A stretch of DNA of 18,586 bases. Origin: SIG440 sp045645805. GTDB lineage: Bacteria > Bacillota > Clostridia > Monoglobales > Monoglobaceae. Shown here in pieces: positions 1 to 8,282 of the stretch. The first letter of the stretch is position 1. The number at the start of each line of letters is the position of its first letter. The stretch spans positions 1-18,586 of the forward strand of contig JAZRJL010000077.1 in assembly GCA_045645805.1 (NCBI GenBank), given 5' to 3'. The translations under genes were made by a program, and so were the position numbers. The notes below the pieces were generated by a model. It had not been told where the DNA came from. It ran no database searches and saw nothing but the letters and a program-made list of their open reading frames with translations.

Positions 1-281
1 GTACAGACTTCAATAATTTAAAACTTGTTGCAAAAGGCTACAACACTGGAAACGAAACAGAAGTATCAATGATAGCAGGTTTTTATGAAAACGGTGAAGG
101 GGTAAGATTCGACACATGTGGTATGGACAAGAAAACTATATCACAGGGAACTTTCGATAAGGAATATTTAATAGAGAATCAGGAAACAACCGGAGATAAG
201 CTTAAAATTTTCATATGGAATACAGAAAATATTAAACCATTTGCGGACAGCTTAGAATATTACTTGCCACAGGCAGAGTAA
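1..281 (+). CDS. C-terminal end of a large secreted/surface carbohydrate-active protein (5' end outside window)
   Basis: The reading frame is open from base 3 to a TAA at 279-281, so about 92 C-terminal residues of a longer protein are seen. The ATG at 69 is internal, because coding continues upstream without a stop. The tail, ending in FIWNTENIKPFADSLEY, matches the C-terminal module of the fragment at 12759-13356 (FVWEKETLKPFLDVIEY). From memory, modules with a VKxFxWxxxxxKPL pattern cap large extracellular pectate lyases and glycosidases of Clostridia, so I infer a secreted polysaccharide-active enzyme. The catalytic part lies outside the window. The solute-binding protein gene begins 28 bases downstream, suggesting co-transcription. 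Family assignment is moderate; partial coding status is firm. Confidence 0.6.
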   Translation, partial: TDFNNLKLVAKGYNTGNETEVSMIAGFYENGEGVRFDTCGMDKKTISQGTFDKEYLIENQETTGDKLKIFIWNTENIKPFADSLEYYLPQAE

Positions 282-309
282 GAATTAAATAATTGTAGAG
301 GTGAAGAAA

Positions 310-1719
310 ATGAAAAAGAATTTATGTATCAAATTAATGTGTTTGAGCTTAGTTATGATTATGGTTGCATTATCGTTTGTCGGATGCGGAAAAAAAGTTA
401 ACGACAAGGATGAACAGGGAAGAACGATTATATCTATTGGTGCTTGGCCGGCTAAAGCGGGCCCCGATCTTGACAATAGAATAAAAACGAAGGAAAAATT
501 TGAAGCGGAAAATCCTGATGTTGTTGTTGAAGGCGATGTATGGACTTTTGATTTGAAATCATTTTACGCAAAAGCAGCAGGTGGACAACTTCCTAATTAT
601 TACATCACTAATTTAACAGAGGTTTCACAGATAATAGATTCTGGTTATTCAGCTGATGTTACGGATGCAATGGAAAAATATGGATTTTTAGATAAACTTA
701 ACCCGCTTATTCTTGATCTTATAAGCAAAGACGGAAAAGTTTATGCAATTCCATACAAAGCATATGCGTTAGGGCTTGCTTTTAATGCAGAACTTATGGA
801 GGCTGCGGGATTGCTAGAGGCGGATGGAACTCCTAAACAGCCTAAGGATTGGTATGAACTTGTAGAATTTGCAAAAAAAATAAAAGATACAACAGGCAAG
901 GCTGGTTTTGTTTTTCCATCGGCAAATAACTTTGGTGGATGGATATTTACTCCGATAGCATGGAGCTTTGGTGTTGATTTTATGGAACAAGATAAAGATG
1001 GTAAATGGCAGGCTACATTTAACACACCAGAGGCCGTTAAGGCATTAGAGTACATTAAGGATTTAAAATGGAAATATGATGTAGTGCCAAGTAATACGCT
1101 CATTGACGGTACAGAATACTATAAAGTATTTGCAACCGGCAATGCTGGAATGATGATTACTACTGGAGAGTGTCCCAGAGAGGTGGTTAAGTATGGAATG
1201 ACTCCTTCACAGTTTGGTATGATGGCGTTACCGGCAGGTCCAAAACGTAATGTTACATTGTTAGGTGGTACAATAAACTATGCTTCTAATAATTCTACAA
1301 AAGATCAAATTGATGCAATATTGCGTTGGCATCTCATAACAACCAATCATGTTTTGACTGAACAATACAAAGAGTCGGCAGAAAAAACCGTTGCAAGAGA
1401 GGCAGGACTTGGTCAGCTTGTAGGTATTAAAAGTTTGAGTATTTGGAATTCCAAAGCAGAAACACTTGCATATCAACATAAAATGATTGATAAATATACG
1501 AATACTAATCCCAACTTTGTTAAACTTTATAATGACTATGTAGCAAATTGTCCGGCAGAATTGCAGTTAGAAGAACCTGTATGTGCTCAGGAATTGTATT
1601 CTCTATTGGATGGTTGTATTCAGGAAGTTTTTGCAAACAAGGATGCTGATTGTGCAAAACTTATTGCTGATGCTGCATCTGATTTCCAGAAGAATTATCT
1701 TGATAATTTGACATATTAA
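310..1719 (+). CDS. Lipoprotein solute-binding protein of a CUT1-type sugar ABC transporter
   Basis: This 469-residue protein should be lipid-anchored outside the membrane, capturing an oligosaccharide for an ABC importer. The N-terminus has basic residues, a hydrophobic stretch and a lipobox ending at Cys26 (SFVGC), then a mature domain typical of extracellular solute-binding protein family 1. Aromatic patches such as WSFGVDFME and FPSANNFGGW suit sugar stacking. I chose ATG 310 because AGAGGTG at 297-303 sits 6 bases upstream; the GTG at 301 would overlap that site. It follows the surface-protein gene by 28 bases and ends at a strong terminator. It is a close paralog of the broken copy at 15945-17355 with nearly the same length. 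Its own permease survives only as a relic at 1778-1834, so it may be an orphan or use permeases elsewhere. Confidence 0.9.
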   Translation: MKKNLCIKLMCLSLVMIMVALSFVGCGKKVNDKDEQGRTIISIGAWPAKAGPDLDNRIKTKEKFEAENPDVVVEGDVWTFDLKSFYAKAAGGQLPNYYITNLTEVSQIIDSGYSADVTDAMEKYGFLDKLNPLILDLISKDGKVYAIPYKAYALGLAFNAELMEAAGLLEADGTPKQPKDWYELVEFAKKIKDTTGKAGFVFPSANNFGGWIFTPIAWSFGVDFMEQDKDGKWQATFNTPEAVKALEYIKDLKWKYDVVPSNTLIDGTEYYKVFATGNAGMMITTGECPREVVKYGMTPSQFGMMALPAGPKRNVTLLGGTINYASNNSTKDQIDAILRWHLITTNHVLTEQYKESAEKTVAREAGLGQLVGIKSLSIWNSKAETLAYQHKMIDKYTNTNPNFVKLYNDYVANCPAELQLEEPVCAQELYSLLDGCIQEVFANKDADCAKLIADAASDFQKNYLDNLTY

Positions 1720-1734
1720 TCTGGAATAGTGATA

Positions 1735-1763
1735 TGGGGCAGATAATTCTGCCCCAATTTTTT
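1735..1763 (+). terminator. Intrinsic terminator after the solute-binding protein gene
   Basis: TGGGGCAGA (1735-1743) pairs perfectly with TCTGCCCCA (1748-1756) around a TAAT loop and is followed by ATTTTTT. It lies 16 bases after the stop codon. The sister locus has a GC-rich hairpin at the matching place (17371-17388), so this is a conserved intercistronic element that probably gives more binding protein than permease. Confidence 0.85.
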
Positions 1764-1777
1764 GGAAGGAAATTTAC

Positions 1778-1834
1778 TTATTCGTATAGCGACCAATAGT
1801 AATGGGGACATATTGGTCATTCTTTAATAAGAAA
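1778..1834 (+). pseudogene. Relic of a CUT1 sugar permease gene
   Basis: Frame 2 reads LFV-stop-RPIVMGTYWSFFNKK, which aligns with LFV-stop-QPMVMGTYWSFFNIK of the permease pseudogene at 17530-17586; the DNA is also clearly similar. Both the 5' coding part (about 35 codons) and everything after this stretch are missing. The relic sits just after the terminator of the solute-binding gene, where the permease belongs, so it marks a deletion of the original permease. The TAG at 1787-1789 occupies the same codon as TGA 17539-17541 in the other copy. Confidence 0.75.
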
Positions 1835-1898
1835 AGATGAAAAGTCCACGGTGTTTAATATTGATTATATCATAAAGGTTAAAAAGAAAGGAGAGTAT

Positions 1899-1924
1899 TG
1901 ATATATTCAGGACTAAATATATCA
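1899..1924 (+). promoter_or_regulatory. Hairpin between a strong Shine-Dalgarno and the nucleoside-hydrolase start
   Basis: TGATATATT (1899-1907) and AATATATCA (1916-1924) are perfect inverted complements around an 8-base loop. Upstream is a good ribosome binding site, AAAGGAGAG (1887-1895), too far (about 40 bases) from the start codons at 1930/1939 for normal use. Folding would bring it to about 10 bases from GTG 1930. It could be a translational switch, an operator, or chance in AT-rich DNA. Confidence 0.4.
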
Positions 1925-1938
1925 TACAAGTGGAAAAT

Positions 1939-2826
1939 ATGGATAAGATTAGAATTATGTTAGACACTGATCTTGGTAGTGATTGTGATGATACAGGTGC
2001 TTTGGCTGTTTTACATAATCTTGCAGATAAAGGAAAAGCTGAAATACTTTCGGTAACTCATTGTGGTTCTGAAATAAGCGGAGCAGTGGCAGTTAAAGCA
2101 ATAAATGAGTGGTATAAAAGAGAAGAGATTCCCATTGGAAGATATGATAAAGGTGTGTTTTTAGAGGAAGAGGATTGTAAAATATATACTCAACCGCTTA
2201 TGCAAGAATATTTAAAAAATCATTCGATGCCCAGCTTTGAAGGTGCCGTAAAAGTAATGAGAAGAACCCTTGCGGAAAATAACGATGTTACAATGGTAGT
2301 TATAGGAATGCTTAATAATATTGCCGAGCTTCTTAAATCAGATCCGGATGAAATAAGTTCATTGAATGGTGTTGAGTTGGTTAAAAACAGCGTTAAGAAT
2401 ATGTATGTTATGGGTGGGGATTTTCAGGATTTATCTTATTCTGAATGGAATATAAAGCTGGATATAAAAAGTGCACAGTATGTTTCTGAAAACTTTCCCA
2501 AACCTATAATATATTGCGGATTTGAGCTTGGCGTTAATGTGTTGACAGGCGTATACTTGAAATCTGAGCCAAATGAAAACCCAGTCAGGTTTTCTTATTC
2601 CAGATATCCCCGTTGTTCAGACGGTTTAAGAAGCAGTTGGGACCCAATAACGGTTTATTGTGCCGTGAATCAAGAAAATCCGTTTTTTACCAAAAGTGAA
2701 AACTGTAATATTGGATTTGATGATGAGGGGAAAGTTAAAATTAAAGGAGGCGGCAAGGACTGTTATCTTATTGCAATTTCATCAGAGGATGAGGTGCAAA
2801 AAACAGTTGATATGTGGTTGCATTGA
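1939..2826 (+). CDS. Nucleoside hydrolase-like protein (IunH/RihA fold)
   Basis: The protein (295 residues from ATG 1939; GTG 1930 adds three) belongs by motif to the calcium-dependent inosine-uridine nucleoside hydrolase fold, which cleaves N-glycosidic bonds of ribosides. Residues 9-18 are DTDLGSDCDD, the metal and ribose-binding signature. MGGDF is at 158-162, EWN at 169-171 and WDP at 234-236. The late Asp235 is retained, but Trp234 stands where classical enzymes usually have the catalytic His, so the substrate may not be an ordinary nucleoside. No signal peptide is seen, so it is cytoplasmic. It lies between a sugar-binding protein and a GH105 enzyme, which hints at a sugar-derived glycoside; that is inference. 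The start is uncertain because the strong ribosome site is separated by a hairpin. Confidence 0.8.
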   Translation: MDKIRIMLDTDLGSDCDDTGALAVLHNLADKGKAEILSVTHCGSEISGAVAVKAINEWYKREEIPIGRYDKGVFLEEEDCKIYTQPLMQEYLKNHSMPSFEGAVKVMRRTLAENNDVTMVVIGMLNNIAELLKSDPDEISSLNGVELVKNSVKNMYVMGGDFQDLSYSEWNIKLDIKSAQYVSENFPKPIIYCGFELGVNVLTGVYLKSEPNENPVRFSYSRYPRCSDGLRSSWDPITVYCAVNQENPFFTKSENCNIGFDDEGKVKIKGGGKDCYLIAISSEDEVQKTVDMWLH

Positions 2827-2945
2827 CAGGAATATCATCATGGTGGGATGAATGAAATAAATAAATGGTAAATAGTTATATTTAAAAACAATAATATGTT
2901 ATTTAAGGACCTAGTGTTTTAATTTCATTGAAAGGAAGGATATAA

Positions 2946-5009
2946 ATGAAATCTGAGGAGTCTCTTTACTCTGTTACGAATGATGTTGAAAAATGTATAA
3001 AGATAGTGTCAGAAAGAATGATTAATTTACGTCCGAGAGGTAAGATAGAATATTATCCTTATTATAAAAACGATATTTACTATATGGATGATTGTAAAGG
3101 GCGGATGTATGTTGATTTAAAAAATTTATATCCAGAAGCTCAAAAGGGTAATATTGCATATATTAAAACTTATTTGCAGTGTGTGTTGCCGTATGAGGTT
3201 TTAATACATATATGGGGGGATACGGAACTTTATATTGATGGTATAAAAGTTTATGATAGTGATTCAGCTGAAATAAACCGTGAAGATAATAGTGGTTCAG
3301 TAAAAGTAAATGTTAAAAAAGGAAATAACGAATTGTTATTCAAAGCAAAATGTGACGGAAATTCCTTTTTTGTTTCTTTTATGGTATCTGTCCACAAATA
3401 TAAATGGTGGGCAAAGGATTACATTTTTCATTCCAGAGCAACCAATCCGTTAGATTGTTTTGAGGGAGAAGATGGCGTAGCCATTTCGAGACTTTTGAAA
3501 CAGGGCGAGGTATTTGATGGACAATATGTTTTTCCTCAAAAACCTGTTGCTAAAAACGTAATTAATTTCAGCGATTTATATTCGGAAAACAATGGAGATA
3601 TAGCTTATGCTCTTACTTATGCAAAAAATGATGGAAGCATAGAGATAAAACCATTTTCTGCAATTAAAGTTTTTTTGAATAATAATGAAATTGATTTTAA
3701 TGGCACGATAGATTTTAAAAAGGGAGACTGTGTTTTAATAAAATCGCTTAGAGAAGAGAAGTGGGGATTTAGTTATAAATCTTATGATAATATTGGTATA
3801 CCCTTCTTGAAATCTAAAAGAAATGCAGACGATGAGTTTTTGTTGCTGGGTTCTTTTGGAACAAAAGAAATGTTTGATATGAAGTTTGGACCAGAGTATA
3901 ATATTAGTTTTATTGAACCGTATATTGATGACAACTGGAATAAAATTTTTTGGCGTTTATGCGGTGATAACCTGTATATAAGAGCGTATATGGATACTTG
4001 TTTTTTTTCACAATGGTTTTATGCTCTTATGGTTGGACAATTTGGACTTCTTGATGCTTCAAAAGCATTAAAGGACAACAATCTAAAACAATATTTTTGT
4101 GATAGCATCAATACAATGGCATCCTACTATAATTATTGTAAATATGAACAGGAACTTTTTGGTTCTGCCAACTTCTTGTGTAATATACGCAGTGTGGATT
4201 TTGATAATATTGGGTCTATGTGTATGAGTTTTGCTGAACTTTACCGAATAAGCCCAAGCACAAAAACAAGGTATTGTATGGAATTACTTGAAAACGAGGC
4301 TATAAAAAAAATCCCCAGATTTGATGATAAAACATTCAGACGACCAGAAACAATGTGGGCAGATGATACATATATGATTAATCCTTTTTTGGTTCGAATG
4401 GGATTAATTAAAAACGATGACAGCTACTTTAATGAATCTGTAAATCAGTTTTTGGGTTATCATAAGCGTCTTTATATCAAGGAGGATGGCATTTATTCAC
4501 ATATTTATTTTCTGGATAAAGCTACGGCAAATAATATTCCGTGGGGTAGAGGGAATGGTTGGTTTTTTAATTCACTTTCGGATGCGTTGTTATGTATACC
4601 TGATAGAATAAATGGTAAAGAACAATTGAAAAAAATATTTGTTGATTTCGCGTATGCTTTATTAAAGTTTCAGGATGATGATGGATTATGGCATCAAGTT
4701 TTGAATGATGGTGATTCGTATTCAGAGACATCGTGTACAGCAATGTTTTTACTTGGCTTATGCCGAGGGGTAAATATGGGACTTTTGAATAAAAAAGATT
4801 TTATGCATGCGATAGAGAATGCTTATTTAGGATTGATCCGGCACAAGATTTACAACGACGGAAATGTTACAGATGTTTGTATGGGTTCAAGCTGTTCCAT
4901 GGAAAAAAAGTATTATTTACAGCTTGGAACAATTGATAATGATGATCATGGAACAGGAGTTATTCTATCTGCTTTTGCGGAATATTTGAAATTACAGGAC
5001 AATATGTAG
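2946..5009 (+). CDS. Two-domain GH105-type unsaturated rhamnogalacturonyl/uronyl hydrolase
   Basis: This 687-residue protein lacks a signal peptide, so it probably acts on imported oligosaccharides. The C-terminal ~350 residues carry GH88/GH105 signatures: MWADDTYM (470-477, containing the putative catalytic Asp), WGRGNGWFF (533-541), WHQ (582-584), SYSETS (591-596) and HGTG (668-671). Known members hydrate the delta-4,5 unsaturated uronic acid left by pectate or rhamnogalacturonan lyases (YteR/YesR type), releasing it from rhamnose or another sugar. The first ~330 residues look beta-rich, with a GH2-like sugar-binding part (VLIHIWGDTELYIDGIKVYD), and are not part of a standard ~370-residue GH105 enzyme. 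AAGGAAGG just upstream supports ATG 2946. It ends before a convergent terminator shared with the AraC gene. Confidence 0.82.
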   Translation: MKSEESLYSVTNDVEKCIKIVSERMINLRPRGKIEYYPYYKNDIYYMDDCKGRMYVDLKNLYPEAQKGNIAYIKTYLQCVLPYEVLIHIWGDTELYIDGIKVYDSDSAEINREDNSGSVKVNVKKGNNELLFKAKCDGNSFFVSFMVSVHKYKWWAKDYIFHSRATNPLDCFEGEDGVAISRLLKQGEVFDGQYVFPQKPVAKNVINFSDLYSENNGDIAYALTYAKNDGSIEIKPFSAIKVFLNNNEIDFNGTIDFKKGDCVLIKSLREEKWGFSYKSYDNIGIPFLKSKRNADDEFLLLGSFGTKEMFDMKFGPEYNISFIEPYIDDNWNKIFWRLCGDNLYIRAYMDTCFFSQWFYALMVGQFGLLDASKALKDNNLKQYFCDSINTMASYYNYCKYEQELFGSANFLCNIRSVDFDNIGSMCMSFAELYRISPSTKTRYCMELLENEAIKKIPRFDDKTFRRPETMWADDTYMINPFLVRMGLIKNDDSYFNESVNQFLGYHKRLYIKEDGIYSHIYFLDKATANNIPWGRGNGWFFNSLSDALLCIPDRINGKEQLKKIFVDFAYALLKFQDDDGLWHQVLNDGDSYSETSCTAMFLLGLCRGVNMGLLNKKDFMHAIENAYLGLIRHKIYNDGNVTDVCMGSSCSMEKKYYLQLGTIDNDDHGTGVILSAFAEYLKLQDNM

Positions 5010-5091
5010 ATTTAACCGTTTTGTGTAATGTTGATATAAGATATAGGACAAAGAATGGTTGTAGATAGTTGAGAAAGATCAAATTATAAAA

Positions 5092-5135
5092 ATTACAATG
5101 GCGGTTGTTTGAAACCGCCATTGTAATATATTTTA
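5092..5135. terminator. Bidirectional intrinsic terminator between convergent genes
   Basis: A perfect 15-bp stem (5092-5106 with 5113-5127; core AATGGCGGTT/AACCGCCATT) encloses a 6-base loop. T-rich sequence lies on both flanks: TATATTTTAG to the right, and AAATTATAAAA to the left, which is T-rich when read on the minus strand. It sits between the GH105 gene (+) and the AraC gene (-), so it can end both transcripts. Confidence 0.9.
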
Positions 5136-5146
5136 GTTATTTATAT

Positions 5147-5920
5147 TTAAAAATAGTTATTTTTATATTCAGTCGGTGTTATGCCGACTATGTTTTTAAA
5201 AATTCGACTAAAATAATAGACGTTTGAAAAACCTGAAAGTTCGGCTGTTTCACCGATGGAATATCGTCTTGTTTTCAAAAGATCGCATGCATAATTGATA
5301 CGCATCTGAAGAATATATGCTTTTGGAGACATACCGTGACTTTGTATAAATATTCGTTTGAAATATGTATAGCTTATATTGCATTTCTCGGACGCAATAT
5401 CGAGGGGAAAGCTTTTAATGAAATTTTGGTTAATGTAATCAACTCCAGGTTTTATTTTATCATATTGTAATTTATTTATATAAAGGTTTTCATTTTGCAA
5501 AGCTCCGATAATTTCATACAGTAGACCGATGCAGGAATAAATGTATCCATTGGGTTTTGAACGCCAGATGCTTTCTGCTTTTCGGAAAAGCTTTGATAAT
5601 TCTTTGTTTTTCTGAGCGTTTATAAAAAAAGGCTTTACCTTAACAGGTTCTTGTGTTTCAAAAAATATATCAATACAGCTACCTGTTTCAAGTGTTGTAG
5701 TATTGTATATAGTGTAAATATCGGTTTTGGGGAGAAAGCGAATACTGTTTTCTTTTTCATCTACCAGCATATCACCATATTTTATGCGAACTGATCCGTC
5801 AAGCTTAAAAATCAGCTCATTGCAACTCAATGTTCCGGAATAATCGTGTGATTGACCCTGTGTGCTTGAAAAATTGATGATGGAAACAATATTTGTAATT
5901 AGTATTTTATCATTAAACAT
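5147..5920 (-). CDS. AraC-family transcriptional regulator with cupin-type sensor domain
   Basis: A 257-residue DNA-binding regulator. The last ~100 residues form the double helix-turn-helix of the AraC/XylS family: LDIASEKCNISYTYFKRIF in the first helix-turn-helix and IGETAELSGFSNVYYFSRIF in the second, with the typical ITPTEYK ending. The N-terminal ~130 residues fit a small beta-barrel ligand domain. I chose ATG 5920 because GGAGG lies 10 bases upstream on the minus strand; the in-frame TTG at 5929 would be only 2 bases from it. It diverges from the glycyl radical enzyme operon, with 156 bases between the two start codons, the usual layout for a regulator controlling its neighbour in response to a sugar. 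The effector is unknown. A near-consensus promoter precedes it. Confidence 0.9.
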   Translation of the reverse strand: MFNDKILITNIVSIINFSSTQGQSHDYSGTLSCNELIFKLDGSVRIKYGDMLVDEKENSIRFLPKTDIYTIYNTTTLETGSCIDIFFETQEPVKVKPFFINAQKNKELSKLFRKAESIWRSKPNGYIYSCIGLLYEIIGALQNENLYINKLQYDKIKPGVDYINQNFIKSFPLDIASEKCNISYTYFKRIFIQSHGMSPKAYILQMRINYACDLLKTRRYSIGETAELSGFSNVYYFSRIFKNIVGITPTEYKNNYF

Positions 5921-5947
5921 CGCAACCAATCCTCCAATAATGTATAT

Positions 5948-5976
5948 AGTATACTTTATATTCTATTTTATGTCAA
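5948..5976 (-). promoter_or_regulatory. SigmaA-type promoter of the AraC-family gene
   Basis: On the minus strand TTGACA (complement of 5971-5976) and TATACT (complement of 5948-5953) are separated by exactly 17 bases, close to consensus. The -10 box overlaps the palindrome GTATA-TAG-TATAC (5942-5954), a candidate operator for autoregulation. Confidence 0.75.
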
Positions 5977-6015
5977 TATTTTGTTTCAAAAAGTACAAAA
6001 AAGTTGTTTTGTGCA

Positions 6016-6044
6016 TTTACTTTTAGTTCTAAATGGAATATTGT
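6016..6044 (+). promoter_or_regulatory. Weak candidate promoter of the glycyl radical enzyme operon
   Basis: TTTACT (6016-6021) and TATTGT (6039-6044) are 17 bases apart, each matching consensus at about four of six positions. A weak promoter next to a divergent AraC-family gene would fit activator dependence. In AT-rich DNA such a match can be chance. Confidence 0.3.
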
Positions 6045-6076
6045 AAAAGTGAAAATAATGTATAGGAGTTATTATT

Positions 6077-8206
6077 ATGACTGAAAGAATTGAAAAAATA
6101 GAACGCATTATAAATTCAACAGATATTTATCCGGAGGCTCAAAAGGTGGAGTATGATCCGTTTGACCTTGCTTTGTCTGATTCAAAACGGATTTCAAAGA
6201 GACTTGAAAAGTATATTTTAGAACAACCTGTTATGATAGAGGATTGGCAGGTGCTTTTTGGGCATTTCAGATTTGATGGTAGTGTCGAAAGTGATCTGTT
6301 TCATCGTACGGGACATAAAAATATTTCTATGGCAGTAAAAGAATTTTATTGCAAACCTTATAATAATCTTATTACCTTTGAATGGCAACATTCCACACCA
6401 GATTATGAAAAAGTTATTAAAAGAGGTATAAGAGGTCTTTTAGATGATATAACTACATCAAAACTGTTTCATAGAAACAACAAAGAAAAAATAGACTATC
6501 TTGAAGCTCTGGAGGAATTTTGTCATACTGTTATTAAATGGGCACATAAATGCGGTGATGCTTGCCTTGAAAAAGCGAAACGCGAAAGAAATGAAAAAAG
6601 AAAAGAAGAACTTGTTCGTGCATATCAGACACTTTACAAAGTCCCTGAAAATCCTGCGGAGAGTTTTTATGAGGCGATGCAGACAATTTACCTGTGTTTT
6701 GAATTTTTACCTGATAGCGTTGGTACCATTGACAGATTTTTGTATAAATACTATGAACGAGATATAAATGCAGGAAAGATGAATCGAGAAGAAGCAAAAG
6801 AAATGCTTCAATGCCTGTTTTTGAGATTGCAGAGTCATACGAGAGTTGATCGAGTGTACAGAACACGTGGTGCAGAGTGTCATTTTGCATTAGGTGGATA
6901 CCTGCCAAATGGTGAGGACGGGTTTACTGATTTAACAAAACTTATTGTTGAATCTATTATGGAAATGCATATGCATTGTCCGCAAATCAGTCTCAGATGG
7001 ACAAAGAAAACTCCACATGAGATTTTGCGTTATATGCTTGATTGCGAAAGAAATGATAAATTCAAAAGGATTGCTTTTGTAAATGATGAGCCACGAATTG
7101 AAGGATTTATGAAAAACTTGAATTTACCTTACGAAAAAGCAGTAAATTATACAATGGTAGGATGTAATGAACCCGCATTTCAAGGCTCTATATGGATGGG
7201 TGGAAATACAGTTAATATTGCAAGGTCGATGACAAATACACTTTATAGTTGCTCTGATAGGGCGATTAAGTGCAAAAATTTTGATGAGTTTTATGCATTA
7301 TATGAAGAAAACCTTAAAGCAGATATAGATGAAGTAATAGATATTGCAAATAAATTTAATGCTATGCGTGCTAAAGATATTAATATTGCAAGCGCACCTT
7401 TTTTGAATGGTTGTATTGAAAATGCAACATCTCCTACAAGGGGAGGCTGCGAAATAAAACTTGGCGGTGCAAACTTAATGGGTCTTACCTGTGTTATAGA
7501 TTCACTTTCCATAATTAAACAGTTTGTTTATGATGAAAAACAAATTTCTATGGAATACCTTATAGATGTGTTGGAATCTAATTGGGAAAAGGATCCTGAT
7601 TTAAGATTAAAAATATACAAAACTGGTAAATTCTTTGGGAATAACATTGATTTATCAGATGGTATGGCGGCTCGATTTACAGACAGTTTATATAAATTTA
7701 CACACAACAAACGACTGGCAAATGGTGAACATATTTTGTTTGGAACATTGGCAGGCTATAATGCACATTATGCTTGGTTTGGTAAAGAAACAAAAGCTAC
7801 ACCTGATGCACGGTTTGATGGTGAAGAATTTATGGTTGGTGTAGGTCAATCAAGAGGCAAGGATAGAGAGGGGATCGGAGCACTACTTTCATCTGTAGCA
7901 AAGATGCAACCGTCTGGAATACTTTGTGGCCCGTATCTTTTAAATCTTATGGTCGATGAGATGCTGATTCGAAAGGATGAATATTTCGAAAAAATGGTTG
8001 ATCAGATTGAAACATACTTTAAAATGGGTGGAATGCATATTCAGCTTAACTATGTATCGGCAGAAGAACTTTTGGAAGCAAAAAAAATGCCTGAAAAGTA
8101 TAACAGTATGAAAGTGCGAGTTTCAGGTTATTCTGGGATTTTTGTTACACTGGGGGAAGATATTCAAAATGATATAATCAATCGAACAAGAAAAGGAAGT
8201 ATGTGA
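6077..8206 (+). CDS. Glycyl radical enzyme of unknown substrate (PFL/glycerol dehydratase superfamily)
   Basis: A 709-residue radical enzyme. The glycyl radical loop RVSGYS has Gly684, 26 residues from the C-terminus. The active-site loop is VGCNEPAF with Cys363 (thiyl radical) and Glu365. True pyruvate formate-lyase has two adjacent cysteines there; dehydratases and several lyases have GCVEP, so this enzyme is closer to the dehydratase/C-X lyase branch but with Asn for Val. It is shorter than the usual 780-850 residues. AGGAG upstream supports ATG 6077. The activase follows 76 bases after the stop, and an AraC regulator diverges upstream. Context with pectin-type hydrolases suggests a sugar-derived polyol, acid or deoxy-sugar substrate; that is inference. 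Calling it formate acetyltransferase would be wrong. Confidence 0.92.
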   Translation: MTERIEKIERIINSTDIYPEAQKVEYDPFDLALSDSKRISKRLEKYILEQPVMIEDWQVLFGHFRFDGSVESDLFHRTGHKNISMAVKEFYCKPYNNLITFEWQHSTPDYEKVIKRGIRGLLDDITTSKLFHRNNKEKIDYLEALEEFCHTVIKWAHKCGDACLEKAKRERNEKRKEELVRAYQTLYKVPENPAESFYEAMQTIYLCFEFLPDSVGTIDRFLYKYYERDINAGKMNREEAKEMLQCLFLRLQSHTRVDRVYRTRGAECHFALGGYLPNGEDGFTDLTKLIVESIMEMHMHCPQISLRWTKKTPHEILRYMLDCERNDKFKRIAFVNDEPRIEGFMKNLNLPYEKAVNYTMVGCNEPAFQGSIWMGGNTVNIARSMTNTLYSCSDRAIKCKNFDEFYALYEENLKADIDEVIDIANKFNAMRAKDINIASAPFLNGCIENATSPTRGGCEIKLGGANLMGLTCVIDSLSIIKQFVYDEKQISMEYLIDVLESNWEKDPDLRLKIYKTGKFFGNNIDLSDGMAARFTDSLYKFTHNKRLANGEHILFGTLAGYNAHYAWFGKETKATPDARFDGEEFMVGVGQSRGKDREGIGALLSSVAKMQPSGILCGPYLLNLMVDEMLIRKDEYFEKMVDQIETYFKMGGMHIQLNYVSAEELLEAKKMPEKYNSMKVRVSGYSGIFVTLGEDIQNDIINRTRKGSM

Positions 8207-8282
8207 GTTTATTACGGGGCTAAATTTGTTGTAATTTACTGATAAACTGATTTGGCAGGTGGCAGATAAGAAGGTTGATGTA

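Noticed and set aside
6534..6908. 124-residue minus-strand open frame inside the radical-enzyme gene
   Set aside because: Shadow of a strongly conserved coding frame; no ribosome site or family resemblance.
6077..8206. Pyruvate formate-lyase (pflB)
   Set aside because: The adjacent Cys-Cys pair is absent; the active site is GCNEP and the activase carries two extra cluster motifs.
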